Shown: positions 9,001-15,708 of the stretch, one piece after another
Layout: every line of letters starts with the position of its first letter
How positions within the stretch are numbered: position 1 is the first letter of the stretch
Position numbers and translations under genes: made by a program
Assembly (NCBI GenBank): GCA_964390795.1
Contig: CAYMLQ010000027.1
Location: 1 to 31,458, forward strand
Length of the DNA: 31,458 nucleotides
Source of the DNA: CAYMLQ01 sp964390795
GTDB lineage: Bacteria > Verrucomicrobiota > Kiritimatiellia > RFP12 > UBA1067
Reading direction: 5' to 3'
Notes under the pieces: generated by a model
Seen by the model: only the letters and a program-made list of their open reading frames with translations
The model's database searches: none
What the model was told of the DNA's origin: nothing

Positions 9001-9862
9001 GCCGCAAGCGCGGGCCGGCGGGCCGGTTGTTTCGGCCAGCGAGCTGCCCAGCGTGTTTGCCGGAAGCAAGGCCCGCATCCTGCTGGCCGAGGACAACATC
9101 ACCAACCAGCAGGTGGCGCTGGGTATTCTCAAGAAACTGGGCCTGCGTGCCGACGCCGTGGCCAACGGCGTCGAAGCGGTCAAAGCCCTTGGATCCCTAC
9201 CCTATGACGTGGTTCTCATGGACGTGCAGATGCCCGTGATGGACGGGCTGGAGGCTGCCCGGCAGATCCGCAGCCCGTACTCCGCAGTCCGCAATCATGC
9301 GGTTCCTATCATTGCCATGACGGCTTATGCGATTCAGGGCGACCGGGAGAAGTGCCTCGTGGCGGGCATGAATGATTATTTGGCCAAACCGGTGGCACCC
9401 TTGGCGCTGGCGGAGATGCTTAAGAAATGGCTGCCGCAGGAAACGGGCAAAGGCGCAGGGCGGGGGGCTGGGCCAGAGCCGTCACGAGCAGGAGAAACGC
9501 CTCCCGCCGCGCCGGTCATCTGGGATCGTGAGGCGATGATGGAGCGCATGATGGGTGACGAAGGCCTGGCGCAAACGATCCTGAACGGATTTCTGGAAGA
9601 TGTCGCTCAGCGGATCGACGCGTTGAAAGCGTTTCTGGCGGCAGGCGATCTCCCCGGCTTCGAGCGCCAGGCGCACTCGATCAACGGGGCCACGGCGATT
9701 ATCGGCGGTGTCGCCTTGCATGCGGTTGTCTATGCGATGGAGCAAATGGCCCGCGGCGGGGATCTGGCCAGCGCGGGAGCGCGCATGGCCGAGCTTGACG
9801 TTCAGTTTGCGCGGTTGAAGGGTGTGCTGGAGCGTGAGCGACTGGCCGGGGGCGCCCTTTAA
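6014..9862 (+). CDS. Hybrid sensor histidine kinase (PAS-PAS-HisKA-HATPase-REC-REC-Hpt)
   Basis: This 1282-residue BarA-like membrane kinase relays phosphate within one chain. A helix at 13-30 is followed by a periplasmic sensor region (about 31-195). Further helices lie near 200-221, 235-256 and 303-325. Two PAS domains follow (about 340-455 and 460-585). The H-box MSHEIRTPMNG places the phosphorylated His at 626. The ATPase domain shows NAIKFTQ, DTGIGI and TGLGLAISKQ. REC1 (about 875-995) carries Asp 922 in VLDMQMPGMDG and REC2 (about 1022-1145) Asp 1070 in LMDVQMPVMDG. The Hpt domain (about 1170-1275) carries His 1221 in AHSINGATA. No separate DNA-binding response regulator is in the window, so the target is unknown. 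The start lacks a clear ribosome-binding site; ATG 6023 is an alternative. The gene converges on the Asp-box gene. Confidence 0.93.
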   Translation: MPTMKNKVVGGQWVTVALVVLLACGALFTVWEVRRSDGQMRDSLLLQARLAGQAVDLALVRSLSGSVADLGKPAYQRLKEQLVDIRQANAKCRFLYVLGRTAESATGGGQGRSVFFFADSEPADSQDNSPPGQVYEDVTEENRRLFDTQQGLVEGPVADRWGTWVSALVPLLDPATGELVAVLGMDIDAHTWRLDVAAQAALSSCLMLALLILLASAILAVSSRSRASAKPLRRRLLFSLATAVLALAAGFGVVLVTQQQDSLYLFGKQELLARAEVPGAEAGGLHVLHALTEAKMAQRRLLAFEAGGALILLSGLFGVLFVLLRRTDQGIQLQQAELRESEERHRAMFEKNRSIQMLLDPQDGAIIDANSAACAFYGYSLAQLRTMKITDINTLSPEQVFQKMEEARSERCTRFLFKHRLADGQVRDVEVHSGPIPANGREWLYSIVYDISERSRVEEALNQERVLVRALMDNVPDHIYFKDADSRFIMISRTHAQSFGLSDASQARGKTDFDFFTEEHARKAFEDEQAIIRTGQPLVNLEEKETWADGATTWVTTTKMPLLGDNGKIIGTFGISHDITARKRAEAELLNTNHQLEAATARANEMAQQAKRASAAKSEFLANMSHEIRTPMNGVIGMTGILLDTELNDEQRRYAEIVRDSGEALLGLVNDILDFSKIEAGKMDLEMMGFDLQNLVEDFAANMALRANDKGLELLCGIAADVPTLLCGDPGRLRQILTNLTGNAIKFTQAGEVAVRVTRESEESPAEEAAGVLLRFAVRDTGIGIAKNKLGLLFEKFTQADASTTRKYGGTGLGLAISKQLAELMGGQVSVESEEGRGSEFTFTVRLRKQAGGVNADALPPADLRSVRVLIVDDNATSREILSTRMTSWGMRPSETSDGPAALQALLQARAENDPFKVAVLDMQMPGMDGETLGLAIKADERLAGTLLVMLTSLGATGDARRFQEIGFEGFLTKPTRHHELKSALSLALGGRGPVQPQARAGGPVVSASELPSVFAGSKARILLAEDNITNQQVALGILKKLGLRADAVANGVEAVKALGSLPYDVVLMDVQMPVMDGLEAARQIRSPYSAVRNHAVPIIAMTAYAIQGDREKCLVAGMNDYLAKPVAPLALAEMLKKWLPQETGKGAGRGAGPEPSRAGETPPAAPVIWDREAMMERMMGDEGLAQTILNGFLEDVAQRIDALKAFLAAGDLPGFERQAHSINGATAIIGGVALHAVVYAMEQMARGGDLASAGARMAELDVQFARLKGVLERERLAGGAL

Positions 9863-9906
9863 CATGCCCTGGCTGCGCGGGCCTGCGGCGTCCGCACGTT
9901 GTTCCG

Positions 9907-9921
9907 GCCCCGGTCCGGGGC
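9907..9921. terminator. GC-rich hairpin between convergent genes
   Basis: GCCCCGG (9907-9913) and CCGGGGC (9915-9921) are exact complements around a single T, so in RNA the loop must open by at least one pair. It sits in the 69-bp gap between the kinase and Asp-box stops. No U-tract follows on either strand, so a shared terminator role is only suggested by position. Confidence 0.4.
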
Positions 9922-9931
9922 AGCGTCACCG

Positions 9932-12532
9932 CTACCGCTTGCACTTGAAGAGGCAAACTCCGGCGGCCCAGAGTTCGCGCGTGCCGGGGTTGTAGCGCAG
10001 GAGCAGCGGCTTGCGGTAAGGCAGATCGGTGGTGATCTCCTGCCACGTCACGCCGCCGTCGCGGGTCTCGTACACGCCGCCCTCGGCGCGGTTGCCCCAG
10101 GTGGTGGCCGCGAACCACAGCCGCTTCGCGTCGCCCGGGTCGGTCTCGACCGCGACGATGACGCGCTCGCTGAACGGAAACTTCGTGAGCTGTTTCCACG
10201 TCTTGCCGTGATCCGCGCTGCGCCAGAGGTTGTTGCCGGGACAGTAGACGGTGCCGTCCGCCGCCACATGCACGTTGAACGGCCACGTCTCGTTCTTGAA
10301 GACGTGCTGCCACGATGCGCCGCCGTCCTCGCTGCGGTAGAGGCCGCCGCCCTCGGCGCAGGCCGCCCAGTAGAGCCGCTTCGAGTCGGTCGGATCGACT
10401 GCGAGGCCGAAGAACACGCGCCTGCTTCCGGGCTGCACCGGGAGCCGCGCCCATGTGGCGCCGCCGTTCGTCGACTTGAACAGGCCGCCGCCCTCTTTGC
10501 CGTCCGAAGCGTCGCCGTCGATGCCCAGATAGAGCGTCAGCGGATCCTTCGGGTCGGCCGCCAGGGCGCGCGGAGCGCCGGTGCCCCACATGGTGTTGGC
10601 GTGCGGGTTCGTCGCGGGCAGCCCGTCCGTCACCCACTTGAAGGTCTTGCCTCCATCCGCGCTGACGACCACGCGGTTGGGCCCTTTGGAGTCCCACGGG
10701 CTGCACGTGCTGACGATGCGGTCCACGCCGTTGTTGTCCGAGATGGCGAGCCGCCAGTGGTGGCCGGCGATTTCGGTGTCGTACTTGAGCGGCCAGAGCG
10801 CGCGCCACTGCGCGCCGTTGTCCGCGCTCACGAGCACGCCCTCGTCCATGGCGGAGGCGTAGGTGCGGCCTTTGTGGAAACGCAGGTCGTAAATGCAGGA
10901 GATGTCCGCGCCGCGCACGCGCTCGGCCCACGTGCGCCCGCCGTCCTCGCTGTGGCAGGGGCGCCAGTTGGCGGCGATGTAGAGTTCCTTTGGGTTCAGC
11001 GGATTGAGGGCGATGTTCTTCGGTGCGCTCAGGGCGGTCGTCTTGCCGTGCTCGTTCGCCAGCGTGGGGTTGGCGGCCGCGTCGGGCGCGAGCTGAGAGG
11101 CGTCCGTCCACGTTTCGCCGCCGTTGTTCGAGTAATAGAAGCGGCCGTTCCAGTCGGCCGTGGCGATGAGGTAGACGTCCTGCGGATTCGCGGGGCTGAC
11201 CGCCACTTCAATGGCCGAGAGGTTCTTGGGCAGGGACTGGGAAATTACCTTCCAAGTCTGGCCTTTGTCGGTCGACTTCCAGACGCCTTCCTTGAAGAAC
11301 GTGGCATAGATGACATTCGCGTCGCCCGGCGCGACGGTTACGCTGGAGGCCTTCTTGGGCGTGGCCAGCTCGCGCCACGTCTTGCCCGCGTCACGGCTCA
11401 GCACGAGTCCCGCGTCCTCGGTGGCGGCGAGCACGAGCGACGGCTCTGTCTGCGCGACGGTCACGCTGAAGATGTTGCCGCCCTGCGGGGGGCCGAAGCG
11501 GAGGTTTCCGTAGGACTGCATGGCTTTGCTCGTCGAGAACTCCTTGACGACGCGCTGAGCCTGCGGTCCTTTGAAGGCGAAGAAGAATTTGGTGAAGCGG
11601 CCGACCGGCGCGTCGTTCATGAGCGGGCCGACACAGGCGAAGTCCATGCGGGTGACCGCAGCCCAGTCGGGCGTTCCGCTGTACGCCTGCGCTTGGTCGG
11701 GGTTCTTCTTGGCGTACCCGGGGTCGAGGGTGAAGTCCTTGGCAGTGAGGACGACGTCGCCCCACTGCGCCTGCTTGAACAGCTCGCGCAAGTCGCGGCT
11801 GCGGTAGGGAACCCCCGCGCCGGTTTTAAGCGAGAGAAAACACTCTTTCGGGAGGGGGCCCTCGCCTTTGAACGAGAAACCGAAGCCGACGCAGTCGGCG
11901 GCGGAAGCCTCCTGCGGAAAGGCCGTCTGCATCCAGATGCCGCCGCACCAGCTCTGGTCGACCTTGCCGAACTGGACGCGCAGGGTCTCGGGCGAATCCT
12001 GCTCGGAGCCTTTCTCATAGGCGACCTTCCAGGTTTCGCCGCCGTCCGTACTTTTGAAGACCTTGCCTGCTGGGCTGGCGGCATAAAGAATCTTGCCGTC
12101 GGAAGGATCGACCGCGAGGGCGCGGGTGCAGCGCCCCCGCTCGCCCGTGATGCGCAGACCTTTTTTTCCGGTGTTAGGCAACAGCCGCCAGCGCTCGCCG
12201 CCGTCGGCACTTTTGCAGAGGCCGCCCTCGGTGGAGGCGTAGACGGTGTCGGGCGCGGTGCGGTCAACGGCGAGAGAATACACGCCGTAGTCGGCCAGGC
12301 CTTTGTTGGACAGACGCCACGTGCGGCCGTGGTCCACGCTCTTGTAGACGCCGCAGACGTCGCCGCCCATGTAGAGCACGCCGTCCTTGGAGGGGTGGAA
12401 CACGGCGGAATGGAAGAAGCCGCCGCCGCCCCACCCGGCCCATTCCCAGGCGGGCGCCGGCGCCTCGGCAAACGCTCCCAGCACCCACACCAGAGAAGTC
12501 GCACAGCAGATTGCAGCTTTCGCCCTTCGCAT
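9932..12532 (-). CDS. Exported Asp-box / sortilin-like (GH74-type) beta-propeller protein
   Basis: This 866-residue protein begins with a Sec signal peptide (MRRAKAAICC, a hydrophobic run, AFA near 20-22). It then carries many Asp-box (BNR) turns of the form S-x-D-x-G-x-T-W: SVDHGRTW (65), SADGGERW (108), STDGGETW (161), SRDAGKTW (379), then STDKGQTW, SNNGGETW, SEDGGRTW, STNGGATW and SEDGGASW. This matches the VPS10/sortilin-like and GH74 xyloglucanase folds of tandem seven-bladed propellers. Residues about 175-350 interrupt the repeats with a region lacking Asp boxes, probably an inserted beta-rich domain. Glycan hydrolysis is plausible but I could not place catalytic Asp residues; a non-enzymatic propeller is the alternative. 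AAGGAG (12539-12544) lies 6 nt before the ATG and fixes the start. It diverges from the Gfo/Idh-like gene. Confidence 0.85.
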   Translation of the reverse strand: MRRAKAAICCATSLVWVLGAFAEAPAPAWEWAGWGGGGFFHSAVFHPSKDGVLYMGGDVCGVYKSVDHGRTWRLSNKGLADYGVYSLAVDRTAPDTVYASTEGGLCKSADGGERWRLLPNTGKKGLRITGERGRCTRALAVDPSDGKILYAASPAGKVFKSTDGGETWKVAYEKGSEQDSPETLRVQFGKVDQSWCGGIWMQTAFPQEASAADCVGFGFSFKGEGPLPKECFLSLKTGAGVPYRSRDLRELFKQAQWGDVVLTAKDFTLDPGYAKKNPDQAQAYSGTPDWAAVTRMDFACVGPLMNDAPVGRFTKFFFAFKGPQAQRVVKEFSTSKAMQSYGNLRFGPPQGGNIFSVTVAQTEPSLVLAATEDAGLVLSRDAGKTWRELATPKKASSVTVAPGDANVIYATFFKEGVWKSTDKGQTWKVISQSLPKNLSAIEVAVSPANPQDVYLIATADWNGRFYYSNNGGETWTDASQLAPDAAANPTLANEHGKTTALSAPKNIALNPLNPKELYIAANWRPCHSEDGGRTWAERVRGADISCIYDLRFHKGRTYASAMDEGVLVSADNGAQWRALWPLKYDTEIAGHHWRLAISDNNGVDRIVSTCSPWDSKGPNRVVVSADGGKTFKWVTDGLPATNPHANTMWGTGAPRALAADPKDPLTLYLGIDGDASDGKEGGGLFKSTNGGATWARLPVQPGSRRVFFGLAVDPTDSKRLYWAACAEGGGLYRSEDGGASWQHVFKNETWPFNVHVAADGTVYCPGNNLWRSADHGKTWKQLTKFPFSERVIVAVETDPGDAKRLWFAATTWGNRAEGGVYETRDGGVTWQEITTDLPYRKPLLLRYNPGTRELWAAGVCLFKCKR

Positions 12533-12608
12533 ACCCGTCTCCTTATGTCATTGTCATACGCACAAAGAATAGACGTTTGCGGCGTTACGCACAAGCGGAA
12601 GTACGCAC

Positions 12609-12637
12609 TTGCCAGCGTGGGGCGGTTGGTGTTTAAT
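12609..12637 (+). promoter_or_regulatory. Sigma70-like promoter of the Gfo/Idh-like gene
   Basis: TTGCCA (12609-12614), a 17-bp spacer and TTTAAT (12632-12637) match a sigma70-type promoter. Transcription would start near 12644, leaving a leader of about 16 nt with AAAGG at 12646-12650. It lies in the 127-bp divergent gap. No equally good promoter was found for the Asp-box gene. Confidence 0.55.
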
Positions 12638-12659
12638 ACGTGTAGAAAGGTTTGAAACT

Positions 12660-13655
12660 ATGCGTACGTTCATCGGATGTGCACTTGCCGTGTTGCTCGC
12701 GTCGGCGTCGGCTGCGGAGGAGGTCGTCAAGGTCGGGATCATCGGGCTCGACACCTCGCACGCCTTGGCGTTCACCAAACTGCTCAACGCCACCAACCCC
12801 GCGCCGGAGTACGCTGGCTTCCGCATCGTGGCGGCTTATCCGCAGGGGAGCCGCGACATCGCGTCGAGCACGAACCGGGTGCCGGGCTACATCGAGACCG
12901 TCAAGCCGCAGGGCGTGGAGATCGTCGGGTCGATCGACGAACTGCTCAAGCGCTGCGACGTGGTGCTGCTGGAGTCGAACGATGGGCGCGTACATCTGGA
13001 GCAGGCCCTGCCGGTCTTCAAGTCCGGCAAACGCGTGTTCATCGACAAGCCGCTCGCGGGCTCGCTGCCGCACGCCGTCGCGCTCTTTGAAGCGGCCAAG
13101 AAGTACAACGTGCCGATGTTCACGTCCTCCTCGCTGCGCTTCACCGTCAAGACGCAGGAGATCCGCAGCGGCAAAGCCGGCAAGGTCGTGGGCGTGGAGG
13201 CCTTCAGCCCCTGTGCGCTGGAGCCGACGCATCCGGATCTCTTCTGGTACGGTATCCACGGCGTGGAGACGCTCTTCGCGCTGATGGGCACGGGGTGCGA
13301 GACCGTGGTGCGCGTCAGCACGCCCGGCACGGACGTGGCGGTCGGGACGTGGAAGGACGGGCGCATCGGCTCCTTCCGCGGTAACCGCGCCAGCGGCGGC
13401 AAGTACGGCGCGAGCGTCTTTATGGAGAGGGGCATGCAGACGGTCGATGACTTCAAGGGCTACGACCTGCTGCTGGTCGAGATCCTGAAGTTCTTCAGGA
13501 CCGGCATCGCGCCGGTCACGCCGGAGGAGACCCTCGAACTCTTTGCCTTTATGGAGGCGGCGGACGAGAGCAAGCGCCGTGGCGGAGCGCCCGCGAGTGT
13601 CGCGGAGGCTCTGGCGAAAGCCCGTGCAGAGGCGGCCAAAAGCGCGCTGGAGTAG
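12660..13655 (+). CDS. Exported Gfo/Idh/MocA-family oxidoreductase-like protein
   Basis: This 331-residue protein starts with an apparent Sec signal peptide (MRTFIGCALAVLLASASAAE, cleavage near 19). A Rossmann fold follows, whose first loop reads VKVGIIGLDTSH (24-34), lacking a full GxGxxG. The FIDKPLAGSL motif (127-136) stands where the family has EKP, the segment holding the conserved cofactor-site Lys. WYGIHGVETLFALMG (196-210) holds the usual C-terminal-domain His. Family members are NAD(P)-dependent sugar or inositol dehydrogenases. Export is odd for an NAD enzyme; some exported relatives use the Tat system with tightly held cofactor, but there is no twin Arg here. Its divergent neighbour is an exported putative glycan-binding protein, so a carbohydrate role is likely. 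Substrate unknown. The ATG is preferred over an upstream in-frame TTG at 12609, which coincides with the -35 box. Confidence 0.85.
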   Translation: MRTFIGCALAVLLASASAAEEVVKVGIIGLDTSHALAFTKLLNATNPAPEYAGFRIVAAYPQGSRDIASSTNRVPGYIETVKPQGVEIVGSIDELLKRCDVVLLESNDGRVHLEQALPVFKSGKRVFIDKPLAGSLPHAVALFEAAKKYNVPMFTSSSLRFTVKTQEIRSGKAGKVVGVEAFSPCALEPTHPDLFWYGIHGVETLFALMGTGCETVVRVSTPGTDVAVGTWKDGRIGSFRGNRASGGKYGASVFMERGMQTVDDFKGYDLLLVEILKFFRTGIAPVTPEETLELFAFMEAADESKRRGGAPASVAEALAKARAEAAKSALE

Positions 13656-13721
13656 CGCGTAAAAGTGGAATAATCTGGACTGTGAAAAGGGCCTCCTTTG
13701 TGGTTTAATAGGGGGTACTCA

Positions 13722-15599
13722 ATGAATCTTCAATGGAAAGAGTGTCTGTCCGTCCGCTTGGGACAGGTTGGCCGCGTGTCGGTTGACGCGGTCGTTATGG
13801 CGGTCGCGTATCTCGTTGCTTATCTCTTGCGGTTCGACTTCCAAGCGCCGTGGTGGGGCTGGGAGCTGGTGGCTATCTCCTTCATCATCGTTTATGCGGT
13901 GCAAGGCGTGGCGCTGGCGTTGTTCGGCTGTTACAAACTGGTTTGGAGATACGTGAGCATTGGGGATGTGCCGCGTTTTCTCGGGGCGATCGGCGCGTCG
14001 ACGACGTTCTTGCTGCTGTTGCGGGTGTGCCTTCCGGAAAGCTACGGGATTAGGCCGCCCTATAGCATCACGTTCTTCAACAGCGTCCTAGTTTTGGTCG
14101 GGCTGCTCGGCGTCCGTTTGGTGTGGAGGCTGCTGGCGGAAGGCGAATTCGCGTGGGATGTGGCGGCGAAAGGCCGGGTTCGGCATGTGCTGCTTGTGGG
14201 GGCGGGGGCGGCGGGGAACTTGGTGGCGAGAGAACTGCGGCGTCAGGGAACGACGCGGTTGGGCGTGGTCGGGTTTTTGGATGACGATCCGTCCAAGCAG
14301 CGGGCGGCGATTCAGGGGCACACGGTCTTAGGACGGATCGACGACTTGCCGGAGGTGGTGCGCAAGTACGCGGTTGAAGAGGTGATCGTGTCGATGGAGC
14401 GCGTGCAGCGGGACGTGATCCGCAAGATCGTGCGGCTCAGCGAGCGCGCGCACGTTCCGACGCGGATCGTGCCCGGGTACTATGAGCTGATCGACGGGAG
14501 CCTGAAGGTCTCGAAAATCAGGGATGTTGATGTAGCGGATTTGTTGGGCCGTGAAGAGACCACGTTGGACGGACGTCCGGTGGTCGAGCTGCTGGGGCAG
14601 AAGCGGGTTTTGGTGACTGGCGCGGGGGGTACGATCGGCAGCGAGTTGGTGCGGCAGATTCTGCGTACGGGGCCCGAGAAGCTGGTGCTGGTGGAGCGGT
14701 CTGAAGGGGCCTTGTACGAGATTGACCGCGAGATCCGGAAGTTGGGTCTTGAGACGCAGGTCTTTTGCCTCTTGGCCGATGTCGGCGAGCGGCAGAGGAT
14801 GTCGGAGATATTAGGGCGCTATCAGCCGCAGATCGTGGTGCATGCGGCGGCGCACAAGCATGTGCCGATGATGGAGCTGAATCCGGTCGAGGCGCTGAAG
14901 AACAACGTTCTGGCGACGCGGTCTTTTGGCGAGCTGGCTGTTGAGCACGGTGTGGAGCGGTTCGTTTTCATTTCAACGGACAAGGCCGTTAATCCGGTTT
15001 CGGTGATGGGTATCTCGAAGCGGTTGGCGGAAGTCGCGTTACAGGATTTGAACCGTCGGAGCCGGACGAGGTTCTCGACGGTGCGTTTCGGCAATGTGCT
15101 CGACTCGTCGGGGTCGGTGGTGCCACTGTTCCGGGAGCAGATCAGGAAAGGCGAGGCGGTGACGGTGACGCATCCGGAGATGACGCGTTATTTCATGACG
15201 ATCTCCGAAGCCGTGTCGTTGGTGCTGCAGGCTGCGGCCTTGGCGCAGGGCGGCGAAATTTTCGTGTTGGACATGGGGGAGCCGGTGCGGATTTTGGAAT
15301 TGGCCGAAGAGATGATCGCGCTCTCCGGGCTCCGGCCCTATGAGGATATTCCGATCGTGTTCACGGGTATCCGTCCGGGCGAGAAACTGTTTGAGGAACT
15401 GGACGTCAGCGAGAGGTCCGCATACAAGACGGGGCACGCGCGAATTTTCACCAGTAAGATAAGCGAAGTGGCGCCGCAGGCGGTCGCGAACACGCTCGCC
15501 GCGTGCCAGGTCTTGTGCGAAAGAGGACAGAGCGCGGACGAGGGTCGGGAGGCGATTCGGCGGTTGATGGCGGAAGTGACGCTGCCGCAGGCAGGGTAA
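13722..15599 (+). CDS. FlaA1/PglF/CapD-type membrane nucleotide-sugar 4,6-dehydratase
   Basis: This 625-residue protein has four N-terminal helices (about 20-38, 48-70, 85-101, 117-138) and a first Rossmann domain (VLLVGAGAAGNLVAREL, 156-172). A second, catalytic SDR domain follows (TGAGGTIGSELVRQIL, 299-314). The catalytic region STDKAVNPVSVMGISKR (418-434) has Met 429 and Lys 433, the MxxxK replacement of YxxxK typical of PglF, FlaA1 and WbpM. HAAAHKHVPMMELNP (374-388) is also characteristic. The family converts UDP-GlcNAc (or a related UDP-sugar) to a 4-keto-6-deoxy sugar, the first step to diamino-trideoxy sugars in O-antigen, capsule or glycoprotein glycans. AGGGGG 6 nt upstream supports ATG 13722 over TTG 13698. 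The sugar-1-P transferase follows after 109 bp, forming a surface-glycan pair. Confidence 0.92.
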   Translation: MNLQWKECLSVRLGQVGRVSVDAVVMAVAYLVAYLLRFDFQAPWWGWELVAISFIIVYAVQGVALALFGCYKLVWRYVSIGDVPRFLGAIGASTTFLLLLRVCLPESYGIRPPYSITFFNSVLVLVGLLGVRLVWRLLAEGEFAWDVAAKGRVRHVLLVGAGAAGNLVARELRRQGTTRLGVVGFLDDDPSKQRAAIQGHTVLGRIDDLPEVVRKYAVEEVIVSMERVQRDVIRKIVRLSERAHVPTRIVPGYYELIDGSLKVSKIRDVDVADLLGREETTLDGRPVVELLGQKRVLVTGAGGTIGSELVRQILRTGPEKLVLVERSEGALYEIDREIRKLGLETQVFCLLADVGERQRMSEILGRYQPQIVVHAAAHKHVPMMELNPVEALKNNVLATRSFGELAVEHGVERFVFISTDKAVNPVSVMGISKRLAEVALQDLNRRSRTRFSTVRFGNVLDSSGSVVPLFREQIRKGEAVTVTHPEMTRYFMTISEAVSLVLQAAALAQGGEIFVLDMGEPVRILELAEEMIALSGLRPYEDIPIVFTGIRPGEKLFEELDVSERSAYKTGHARIFTSKISEVAPQAVANTLAACQVLCERGQSADEGREAIRRLMAEVTLPQAG

Positions 15600-15708
15600 A
15601 GGCGGGCTGGCAGGAGCAGAGTGAACAAGCGGTATGTTTATTTACGTTGGCGGGCGGTGTTCTCGCTGAGCTGTATCCGCAAATCAGTGTTGATAGGTGA
15701 GAGGCCTT

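Noticed and set aside
5873..9007. Open minus-strand frame of about 1040 codons opposite the hybrid kinase
   Set aside because: Arg, Gln and His rich with no recognisable motif, and antisense to a gene with every expected kinase, receiver and Hpt motif. High GC makes long antisense frames common.
9899..12655. Open plus-strand frame of about 918 codons
   Set aside because: Antisense to the Asp-box protein, which has a signal peptide, a ribosome-binding site and repeated motifs. The plus frame reads as low-complexity Ala/Gly/Arg/Val.
13656..13721. AAAGG/CCTTT hairpin as a terminator after the Gfo/Idh-like gene
   Set aside because: The stem is only 5 bp and no U-run follows; too weak to call.
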